Source: Telopea speciosissima (taxonomy: Eukaryota; Streptophyta; Magnoliopsida; Proteales; Proteaceae). From it: a stretch of 64,000 bases of DNA. The DNA lies in the NCBI RefSeq assembly GCF_018873765.1, contig NC_057926.1, forward strand, positions 49,715,043 through 49,779,042, written 5' to 3'. This document shows, one piece after another, positions 35,164 through 47,900 of this stretch (position 1 is the stretch's first letter; every line of letters begins with the position of its first letter). The position numbers and the translations under genes were made by a program. Under the pieces are notes generated by a model that was not told where the DNA came from, ran no database searches, and saw only the letters and a program-made list of their open reading frames with translations.

Positions 35164-35559
35164 TTGAACCTGAGTTTTACGTCGAAGAATGCCTTGCCCT
35201 GCAACTCTGCAAGTACTACCAAATCTTTCATAAGGCTTCCACTTTCGTTGTCTGGTCATGTATCCCCTACATCAGCATGGCCCAATGAGAGCTCGCAGGG
35301 ATCTATTTGGTTGGAATATTTTCTTTTATTAAGGGTTGAGTGGTAATTTCATGTGGTCTTGTGTCTAGGTGTAAGAACCATGCGACTAGTAGCACTATTT
35401 GTCCTATATATTTATGGGAAGTAGTTTTAGAATGTTGTATCTTCGTTGAGTTTATAATGTCATTTCATTAAAAGGGAAGAGAGATAGACACAAGAGAGGC
35501 TAGCATACACGTTTTCCTCTAGAGTTCATGTTCCCTATATTCATTGGAGGTACTTATTC

Positions 35560-35705
35560 TTTTTGGAGAGTATGGCCAATGAGAGCGCTCATTGGCATCT
35601 TGTGATGGGATTTTCATCTTTCATGGGTCTTTCATGGAAGTGGGGTAGTCATTTTGCTTCCCCTCTTTGTGTGGGTGTGGGCAGTACACTCCCACACAAA
35701 GAATC
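35560..35705. repeat. Dispersed repeat, MITE-like
   Basis: GGCCAATGAGAGCGCTCATTGGC is a perfect hairpin at 35574-35596, and GTGTGGGTGTGGGCAG/CACTCCCACAC closes the right end. Words are shared with the 7860, 12200 and 17830 blocks. Confidence 0.45.
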
Positions 35706-35829
35706 TTTCTTCATTTATTGTTGGAAAAAGGCTCTCTGAGGGTACACTAGCACTTTATGTTGACTACCTCTTTTATCTTTACTTGAAATGTTTTTGCTAC
35801 CCTTAAATGTTTGATGCTACTTTATCACA

Positions 35830-36005
35830 TCCCCTACAGGGTCGTCTCCAGGGAGCACAACACCTAGGGTGCTGCCAGGGGGCATCTAGTGGCTGAGCTA
35901 TGTCGCACACATCTCGGTGCATGCCTAGAGATGTGTGTGGCACAGCCCAACGACCGGTAGCACTCAAGGCATGCTGAGCTCCCAGGAGTCGAGATAAATT
36001 CAATG
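35830..36005. repeat. MITE family M2, copy A (partner at 63735)
   Basis: The left half GGGAGCACAACACCTAGGG and CACACATCTCGGTGCATGCC, and the right half GGCATGCTGAGCTCCCAGGAG, match the element at 63735-63925 in order and spacing. Inner CACATC...GATGTGTGTGGC pieces pair. Confidence 0.75.
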
Positions 36006-36049
36006 AGCTTCTCCATGCCACTTCAGATATCCTCTCTCTACATTGGTAG

Positions 36050-36215
36050 CAAGGTTTAAAAAATCAGTGAATCGGATTGGGAATCAACTGATTCATATGG
36101 GAATCGGCTGAGACGCAATCCCAATATCTATCATTTTTGAGTCAGAATATTCACTCAACCGGCAGGAACCGAGTTCATCACCGATTCCTAGTTTTAAAAC
36201 GGTGATTGGTAGACG
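36050..36215. repeat. 'TATCGG'-family repeat, copy 3, abutting the RPS21 promoter
   Basis: AAATCAGTGAATCGGATTGG, GGGAATCGGCTGAG and CACCGATTCC words mark a relative of the 40590 element. It ends about a dozen bases upstream of the RPS21 TATA box. Confidence 0.5.
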
Positions 36216-36227
36216 GTTGACCTTGTC

Positions 36228-36260
36228 TATATAAAGAACCTTTTTTTCGTTAGGGTTTTG
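36228..36260 (+). promoter_or_regulatory. RPS21: RPS21 core promoter: TATA box and telo-box
   Basis: TATATAAAG at 36228-36236 is followed by TTAGGGTTTT at 36250-36259, the reverse of the telo-box AAACCCTAA. Telo-boxes near the start site are a known mark of plant ribosomal protein and other translation genes. Transcription likely starts around 36258-36265. Confidence 0.72.
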
Positions 36261-36369
36261 TCCATCAGCTGCAGCGCATCTCATTCCTTCTCCCCTTCTC
36301 TGTCTGCGACTATTGCCATTGTTCCTTATCCTCTTCTCCGCCGGCGACTGTGTTTCCGTCACCAGACAG
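36260..36369 (+). other. RPS21: RPS21 5' UTR exon (non-coding)
   Basis: A pyrimidine-rich leader (CTCATTCCTTCTCCCCTTCTC) with the C/T-rich character of ribosomal protein mRNAs ends in CAGACAG followed by the donor GTACTCTC. The intron runs to an acceptor near 40162 (GAGATGCAG). That this exon joins RPS21 rather than another transcript is inferred from orientation, distance and promoter type. Confidence 0.6.
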
Positions 36370-38465
36370 GTACTCTCTCTCTCTCTCTCTGTATATATAA
36401 ACTTATTCACTGTATTTCACCAACAAAGACAAAAACCTTAACTCCAAACCCACCATTTCCAGTTTCCACTCTCTGCGAAATCTCTTCTATAGACACTGGC
36501 AATCCGATCTACCCCCACTCACTTGCTGCCCGTTTGCTCTGAACTCCACTCATCTTTTTCGTCAGTCTATCTCATTCCTATTCTTAAAACTGATGCGATG
36601 ACCAGTAGGACTCCAGTCCCTCACTCATCTCCTTCGCAAGTCTCTGGAGAATCAAACATGAATTTCATTTCATTCAATCTCTTGTGGTTCCTCTGGGCTG
36701 TAGAAGTTGACTGGTCTTTTCATTTCCTTGACTTTTATTGGGTGGAAACTTTTCCTTCTTCATGTGTTTTGGCCATTATCTGGATTTATATGTGTCGACC
36801 TGGTATAATTTGAAATTTGTTCGATCTAGAGTCACACTAATACGATTGTGCTGATTTGATTACATTATATCCATGTAAAAAATGTGATTTTTACCCCTTT
36901 TTTAGTTTCTTGTTTGGGATAAAAGTTTGTTTGGTATTTGGTTCTGTTTCTGTCTACATTATTTTATATACGCTGAATTAAGAATAATTGGACTATTTTC
37001 TGAATGCTTAACTGGGAACATGAGTACATGACTGCTCATAAGGCGGAGGGCCAGAGGCGGTGAGTTGCAAATTTAATTTGCTTGGGTTATAGCAATTCTC
37101 TATTCCTTTGATATGAACCTAGATATGAAGAAAACGTCAAGGTTGCAGCAAACTGAGCAACTTGCATTTCTTAAGAATGTAAATTTAGTTTTTTCATTTA
37201 GTGCAAATCTTCAAGCCTCTGAGTCTTTTCATTTAGTTCAATTCTTCAAGCCTTTGGAATATTAGTGTGAGATAGTTGGGGACTTCTCTCAGCTCTCCAA
37301 TCAATCAAAATCAAATTGAAAGGAGATATTTGTAGAATAAGAAAGAAGGATCTAATGATAATTCAGAGTGAGAGCTCTCACCCGAAAAGCAAGTATCAAT
37401 TTGAGGAAATTTTGTACTTTTTTTAATGGCTTTTATGGTCCAGGTTTCAATCGATAACTTCTTGCTTTGCAATAAGTTTTGTAAGGTATACTTGTGTTTT
37501 ATCGTGTCCTTAGAGTTTGCTTTTCTAGCAGTCATATTACACCTGGGTTGAATAGTGGGAAAGGGATAGAGTGATTTTTGAGTCTAGTTTATTGAACACG
37601 GCCAAACTGAGACCTGTATGGCTGGGTCTGGTCTAAGATATCACAGCCTGACATAGGACTGGACTGGGCTGAGCTGGGCTAAGAAAACCTAGGGTTGGGC
37701 AGAGGTTTTCCTGTTGCAGCCCTAATATTATTATTATTGGAGGTTACCCTTTTTACCTTCACTCTTACAGCCCAAGAGAAGAATAAAGCTATAGGGATTG
37801 AAATATGGACGGTTCAGAATTTAAAAGCAGAGGGAACAAGGTAACCAGAAAAGAACATGATTGTCCCATTAAGTTGTAGGGATATTGACGATTTTCATTC
37901 GGTCAAAGATTGCAAGTGCAAAATGTTGCATCCGAATAGAAAGTTGTATAGAGTATTGTGAGAAGACCTAAGAAAGTATTTACAAAACTCCTCATTTGAA
38001 ACATCAAACCCAAAATCGCAATCTCACAATCCCCCTAAGACCCCTAAAAATTGAGTTTGGAAAAAGCATCCTAATCATAGATCAACTTTGCAGAAGGAGG
38101 TATTAGAAAGAGAAGCGATTTACGTATACAAACTCACACACTCAACGACGCCTAACAACCAAGACCAAACAAACTGGGAAGATATCAAACCCGACAACGT
38201 TTGCAACCAAACAAAGTTGTCTTTACAAAGATGGGGGAGGGAAAGAAGAAATAGAGAGAGACCTACAATGGACGAGTGACTTCAATAAGAGGGAGATGGT
38301 GGTAGGGTGTAGAGAAAGAAAGGGGTTATAGGACTTTGGTTGTTTTTCGATAGAGAAAATTATTTGATTATAAAAAATAAATATAAATAAATAATAAGGG
38401 TACTTACAATCTGAGAAAAGTAAAAAGAAACAGAAAAAAAGACAATGAAAGATAAAAGGTGTTGA
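36370..38465. other. RPS21 leader intron, first part
   Basis: The intron starts with a (CT)n run. No coding domain. A repeat-like piece with 'GGACTGGGCTGAGCTGGGC' at 37590-37710 resembles a dispersed element but has only one copy here. Confidence 0.4.
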
Positions 38466-38467
38466 GT

Positions 38468-39187
38468 TTCTAGGGGTATTTTGGTCTTATTAGAATATGT
38501 TACAGCCTCCTACATTGTCAACAAAGGGAGGCTGCCTTCATTGTCAAAGCTAGGCGGCACCCTCCTCCATTGTCAAAGTTAGGTGGGGGGTGTAAATTTT
38601 AATATTCTTTTGAGAGTCCATATAAGATATACGAGGGTTGGTTCTTATAATAAGAAAATCTATTCTCCTTAACTCTATCATTTCTCTTCTTTTTTGTTGC
38701 AAGATTCTGGTATTGTAACATGGTATCAGAGTTGTAACCAGTAGTTGTTTTGAGAGTCGTTCATGTCTCTTCTTTCAGATGAAATCCTATTCATAGAAGA
38801 AGAAGAAGAAGATAAATGATAGTTGAGGAGAATAGATTTTCTTATTATAGTAACCATAGTTATCCATGGCATCCAAGCTCCTTGGTCCCGCCTTGGGCAC
38901 CTAGGTGGGCGCCTTGCTGCCTTGGTTTTTAACCTTCTAAAATGCCATGGTTGCCTTCCCGCTTTGATAACTATGATAAGAACCAACCCTCTCACATCTT
39001 ATATAGACTTTCAAAAGAACATTAAATTTTACCACCCACATAACTTTGACAATGGAGACTCCCACCCAACTTTCACAATAGAGCTCCATCGGCTACCACC
39101 TAGATTTGACAATGAAGGCAGCCTCCCTTTGTTGACGATGTAGGAGACTACCTTATGTTCTAATAAAACCAAAATACCCCTAGAAAT
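38468..39187. repeat. Large inverted repeat (arms ~190 bp) in the RPS21 leader intron
   Basis: The left arm (38468-38668) runs TAGGGGTATTTTGGTCTTAT, CAACAAAGGGAGGCTGCC, TTCATTGTCAAAG..., ending in AATAAGAAAATCTATTCTCC. It is matched in reverse by the right arm (38832-39187), ending ATAAAACCAAAATACCCCTA. Both arms contain variants of a CCTCCATTGTCAAAG unit. The right arm is interrupted by the fold-back element at 38854-38975. No transposase is present. Confidence 0.82.
38854..38975. repeat. Fold-back element CATAGTTATCC..., copy 2
   Basis: The ends CATAGTTATCCATGGCATCC and GCTTTGATAACTATG pair, and the centre carries CCTAGGTGGGCGCC. It is inserted in the right arm of the large inverted repeat, whose left arm lacks it, so the insertion is younger than the repeat. 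Confidence 0.82.
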
Positions 39188-39196
39188 TCAATAAAA

Positions 39197-39980
39197 GGGT
39201 ATTTAAATAAGAAAAAAATGATAAAAGTAGTCAAATGAAAAAGTAGCCACGAAATATGAGTTCGTACATTTATATTATAGTATGATAGTATGATATATAT
39301 ATCATATTATACTATACTATTATATAAAAGCACGTATTTGTGTTTCATGGTTAACTTTTCATTCAACTTCTTTATGCTTCTTATTTAAAATACTTATTTA
39401 CTCCATTATCTTTTTCCACATTCTTTTTTTTTTTTTGAAATTATTGATATAATTATTATTTAAACAAATTGTTCCAAATAATTCTTTGTATGAATAATTC
39501 CCGAATATGAATTAAATAACCATGCCCTAGTAGGCTTCCTGGTATGCCACCTCCCCAAATTGGCATCTGTCTATTGTTACATCCGATAGGGTATTTAAAT
39601 AAGAAAAAAATGGTAAAAGTAGTCAAATGAACAAGTAGCCACGAAACATGAGTTCGTGCATTTATATTATAGTATGATATATATATCATATTATACTATA
39701 CTATTATATAAAAGCACGTACTTGTGTTTCATGGTTAACTTTTCATTTAACTTCTTTATGCTTCTTATTTAAAATACTTATCTACTCCATTATCTTTTTC
39801 CTCATTTTTTTTTTTCTTCAAATTATTGATATCCTTATTATTTAAACAAATTGTTCCAAATAATTCTCTGTATGAATAATTCCCGAATATGAATTAAATA
39901 ACCATGCCCTAGCAGGCTTCTCTGTCTTCCTGGTATGCCACCTCCCCCAGATTGACATCTGTCTATTGTCACATCCGAGT
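39197..39980. repeat. 392-bp tandem duplication in the RPS21 leader intron
   Basis: GGGTATTTAAATAAG starts at 39197 and again at 39589. The units share the ATATATATCATATTATAC and ATAAAAGCACGTA parts, and the end word CTGTCTATTGT before ACATCCGA. Identity is above 95 percent; the copies differ mainly by small indels. Confidence 0.92.
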
Positions 39981-40206
39981 TGCAATGAAATTCCAAGAAG
40001 TTAAATGTTTTCTGTTAATCGTTAACGAATCTAAGGTTTCTAAGAATCGGTTTGCTTGAAACTTTTGAGCGATTGTTTCTGTTTTTAAATTCAGACTTTA
40101 ATCTTAAAAGAGTGACATTTTTTGTGTATACCGATGCATAACGATGATTTAATGAGATGCAGGTGTTTTTATTTTCCTGGTTTGAGAATTCAAAGCACTT
40201 GTCAAG

Positions 40207-42711
<2,505 letters not shown>

Positions 42712-43831
42712 AAGAGAAGGATTTTACTTTTTAGGTTGGCTTTTGCTACAAGAGTGGTTTGGGGGGGGGGGTTGGGAATAGAAACTTTTCTTCCATGACT
42801 TGTTTTGAGGCTACTTTCAGCTAATATCGGATGGTAAAAACTAGAGATATAGATGCCGAGATAGTACTTCATCATTGTGACTTTTATCTGTCTGAGGATT
42901 CAGATTTTTCTTATTAACAATTTAAACACCCGTAGTATCTATTAAATGCATGAAACAGCTTCAGGTGCAGGTTAGTGCTTGACAGTGAATCTTTGACCTG
43001 GAATTATGGTGGCAATTATGTGTCCTTTGTGGAAATTTGGGCAATATTGTTTGCTCACTTGTAATTGTGCCAAAGAATGATGGGACATTAGATTGATTTG
43101 GACCGGTTTATAAGGGTTTAGGTAGAGGGAAAAAGTGGTTTCTTAAAAGTCCTTGTCTATACTGGTTAATTTAAATCAATTTCCAACTCCTGTACACAAG
43201 AAAATGGAGTGGATCTGACCTTGAAGAATCCAGACTGGTTGAAAGTGATGATCTTACGTCTTTTGAGGGTTGATGAAGAAGGTGGTGATCTTACGTCTTT
43301 TGAGGAACCAACATAAACTTTCCTTTCCAGTTCCCATCCACGCCCAAAGTAATCTCTCCTCCAGAAGCTAGAATAAAGAGAGAGGAGAGAACAAAGGTGT
43401 AGCCATTAGACTTGAGAAACGATATTTTCAATTTAGAGACCTATCTGCAATCATCTTTATTTGCTACATTATGAAGAACTATCAGATAAGATCCCTTTAC
43501 AACTAACCAACCCACCCATCAATCTCTCTGGCAACAACGAAATTTGGTCATACCTCGTAGTAAGTTCCAATTATCCAAATCCTAGCCAACTCGTGGTTCA
43601 TTTGGCTTCTCAAGTTTAAGCTACTTTGATACGGGAACCAATACCAAGAATGGTCTGTCCACATAAGCCTCCCATAGTTGGTCCTATCCTAAATTCCTAA
43701 CTACTAATATATGTCACCATGTAGATCAGGTATGACCCAAACTTTGTTAACAAGTAGATTCTGGACCCTTGTCTAATAGGTTTCAGTGTCCAACACTTTT
43801 TTTTTGGGTGGGGAGGGTGGGGGAAGGAATT

Positions 43832-43980
43832 TTTATCCTCTCCTGTTATAGCACGGTGCTGTAATGCTCGTGCGCGCTGCAGATGCCATGTGGCAACGAG
43901 GCCCACATGGTGCACATGGCCTCTGCATCCGCCGCACGATGCGTTACAACACCGTGCTGTAACAGGACAGGAGAGGATAA
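43832..43980. repeat. Fold-back MITE between RPS21 and the WASH-like gene
   Basis: TTATCCTCTCCTGTTATAGC, then ACGGTGCTGTAATGC at the left pairs with GCGTTACAACACCGTGC, then TGTAACAGGACAGGAGAGGA at the right. Internal CAGATGCCATGTGG and CCACATGG...CATGGCCTCTGCAT also pair. It lies in the spacer between the two convergent genes. Confidence 0.85.
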
Positions 43981-44903
43981 CGATTCAGGGGGGAAGAGGG
44001 AGAGGGAGAGGTCTTGGGGGTTTAAGAGCCAAACAGAAATGGCTTCATAGCTAAAATGTCAAATAAAACTTCAAAAATTTAGTGATAGGAACAATTTTTA
44101 TAAAAAAAAAAAAGCAAGCCAATGTGAAAGACAAGGTAAGTGCCAAATACATAGGGTATTAAATGATAGATTTTGGCTCTCACTAAGTGGCTAATCCAAA
44201 TTATACCTTCCTATCCAACAATATTAACTGCAGATCATCCTATAAAAGTTTACATAGGGGGAAAAAAACTAGAGATCAGGCACGTCCATTGCACATGCAA
44301 GTTCAAGTATGTTGAGTTCTACTGGGTCTTGATCATCAGAAGGCCTGTATGCTAAGTTCTAATGTGTTTTCTGGAATATGAAATGAGATTGTCTGACAGT
44401 TCTGTGTTTCAGAGGATGTCACTCCACTTCCTGAAGACAGCATCACTAGAAGCTCTTTACATTACAGACCAGGAGAAACAATGAAAAAGCATAAATGAGA
44501 TCACCTGCCATCTGCAGTACATCTGTACCAAAAATGCTTTTGCATAAATTCATACTGCATAGTAGGAAAACAAAAATTTATATCACAGGCAGCAAGACAT
44601 TCTGCAATTGCTTCCACGTTTGTTTCACAGAAAAGGCTACAGCGGCCTGATCTATCACTGTAATCCACAATTGTGCACAGCCTTAGGCATTTTACAACAG
44701 CATTTGCATTGGCTAGGCACAATCTATCAGTCAGGGCATTGGTCTTGGTCTCCACTATAAGCTTATGTATTCCCGTATCCCTGGCCAGACTCACATATGG
44801 CTGTACAAGAGGGGAAATATAATGAGAAACCAACACCAATTTAAAGTATCACAAAGCGTCCAAAACTTCAGCATATATGGTCCTCACCTTTCTGTAAATA
44901 TAT

Positions 44904-47900
44904 CTAGTTATCTGGATCATTCTTTTCGACTTCACCAGGAGAGCTTTCCTGCAGAAGTGGACCAGACTGATTTTAATCATTCTTTCAACAAGCAGGGACA
45001 GTAAGCAAGACACTAAATGGACAACTGAGGTAGCATAACTTCACCTCAAGAGCAGATGGAGGTCTGCAAAGAATGCAAAGAGAGACATATCAGCTAGGAA
45101 TGACACTACATTCATGAATTTTTTACAACCTAAAGGCATAACTTCATTATCCAAATTCTCTTCCGTGTTCTGTGTTCTCTCTACGTAGTCTTCATAGCAC
45201 CTCTCTAGACTGCTGAGTTTCGTAAGATATATAACAATCTAAAGGCCCAACATCAGCTTATTGGAACAGAATGCAAAGAGAGAGCTATCAGCTAGGAATG
45301 ACACTACTTCATTATCCAAATTCTCTTGTGTTCTCTCTACGTAGTCTCCATAGCACCTCTCTTGACTGCTGAGTTTTGTAAGATACATTACAACCTAGAG
45401 GCCCAAATATCAGCTTATTGGAAGTTACTAATTTTCTCTTATTCTGCCTTAACATTGTTTGAGCCAACTTCTTTCATAATTCTGAAATTCGATTTTCTGT
45501 TTTCCCACATATTTAGCTCCAGATCATATAATTTCACAATTTTTACCCCTACTTTCTGCTAAAATTCATCTGTCCTATTTCCTATATTAACCCCTCTTGT
45601 GCTTGGAATTCCACCCCTTTGCAGATCCTATCTCCTCGTGCTAGGAATTCCACCCCTTTGCAGACCCTATCTCTTGAGATCCTATATCAGCGTTTAAGGA
45701 TACAGACAGGGCTTTAAATATCAGTGCATATTGTATCGTATCGGCCGATACATATCGGTATAGGAGGGTATCAATACAATATTTTTTTTTTCAAAAAATA
45801 GTTGTATCAATCAATCGGATCAATACAGCCTGTTATTGTTCGATACACAACCAATATGAGACCGATACAGTCTGACACAGTCCAATATGGATCAATAAAT
45901 TTAAGATACACGTGATATGCCTACTTTAAACCTGCAAAACAGAAACCGTGAGAGAGAAACGAAACAAGAGCAACTGAAAGCCCTGGAAACTTGTTTTTGT
46001 TTTTCATCTGAGTTGGGGGGAAAGCATCTAACATTAAAAAAAAAAAAAAAGATCCTAATCTTCTTCATTTCAACAAGTGTTGGGGATTTGGACGAAAAGG
46101 AGGTAAAGCTGGCAGATCTTTTTTTTTTTTTTTGGGAGCTCTCTCTCTCTCTCTCTTAGAATCACTACGTTAGGTAAAGATGACTCAAATCTTTGCTTCA
46201 AGCTGATTCACTTGCTATGCTTGCGTAACACCTCTATGCCAACATGTATCACTTCAAATGACCGTGTCGTAGTTGAAATTTTAGGATAGAGTTATTAACG
46301 CAATAGATGCATACAAAGCATCAAGGCCTCTTAGTGTCTGCAGTACAGTGAGTCATGTGCCCAACTTAACTGGGGCACAATTTTGTTAAAAAAAGAAAAA
46401 GAAAAAATGTACACGATAAATATCATTAAGAAATAAGGTAAATTATGCAGATCACAAAGAAAGTGTCAAATATTTTGTGACAACTAAGCATGTAATGACA
46501 ATAAACTCATAAGACCACACTAAATTACAAGCAATTCGTAACAAGTACATAACTAACATGATAACGAAGCCTAAGTTCTAAAGCATATAATCAATGTCTA
46601 AAATTGACAAAGCCTATAGATTAGATCCTAATCAATACCCAAAATTACAAAGGGCGCACTGTGGGTTCAAGCACAGAAAGATTCCAAGGCTACAATGGAT
46701 TAACTGAACAATGCTTGTGCTTTGTTTGCTAGAATAAGGTAGCCCAACCACTAAAGCATAAAAATAGCATACAAAGGTGAACAAAGGCATAAACCTAATA
46801 AACCAGTGCCATGTGCAATAGGCTAGAAGTCATTGATATGAAGCATAGAAATCAAATGAGCAACTAGCAGCCTAATGGACATATTTGTCATTCACCTTTC
46901 TTTGAGAATAATTATAAAATTACCTGTTTAAATGAATGAGAACTATTTACAGTTCTAGGAGGTGAGAGAGCGTTATGTAACTCAACTCAACTCAACTAGG
47001 CCTTATCTCAACTAAATGGGATCAACTACATGAATCTTCTCTCTCCAATTAACTCTATTCAAAGCAAATTGTTACCAGTCCTAAACTATGCATGTCTTTT
47101 CTCACCAACTCTTCTAATAGTCATTTGAGGCCTATCCCGGCTCTTTTAGCTCCTCCAATCTGAATCATATCACCCATCTGTACCAGAGCAATCAAAGGCC
47201 TCCGTTGCACATGTCCATATCATCTCAAATGACTCTCTCAACTTATCATGTATCAAAGCTACTCTTCCTTATTTTATCATTTCTAGTTTTACCACTAATC
47301 CATCTCAACATCCTCATTTCAGATACACTAAATTTGTTTATATGTTATTTCTTCAAGGCTCAACACTCAGGTCCATATGTCATTGTTGCTCGTATAACTG
47401 TCCTATAAAATATTCCTTAAGAGTTTTAAAGGAATACGTCAATCGCACAACACTCCCATCCACTTCATCCAAACTGCTCTAATTCTTTGTGCAGAATCAC
47501 CCTCTATTTCTCTTCCTTTATTTATGATTGAATCTGGGTATCTAAAATTATCACTTGGTGGTATCTCCCTATTAAATTTTCACTACCCCACTTTCAGTAC
47601 TACTGTTGCTAAAGTTACTCACCATATACTTTGTTTTTGCTCTACTTCATTCTACGGTAGATCTTCATTCCACAGTGTTAATTTGAATACTTTCGCCATG
47701 AGTCCCAAAAGGCTTAGAATTTTTCACACTTTTTCCAAAACCTATAACAGCTTCAATCTGGATGCAGTCCTCTTTCAATTTATTGTTTAGTTATTATTGC
47801 ATGAGAGTATCAGACAAAATTCTTATGTTTATATTAAGAGAATAATTGAAACTGTTAATAAGTTGTCAAACCTATCTACTGAAAAACTAAATGTGCTACA

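Noticed and set aside
36258-36813. Possible small protein-coding gene with readings of 94-96 codons near the RPS21 leader
   Set aside because: The splice donor at 36370 and the promoter layout fit a ribosomal-protein leader; the readings are low-complexity and have no domain.
44501-44839. 112-codon minus-strand reading downstream of the WASH-like gene
   Set aside because: No family is recognised and it lacks a fitting acceptor. It could be 3' UTR, but there is no evidence that it is coding.
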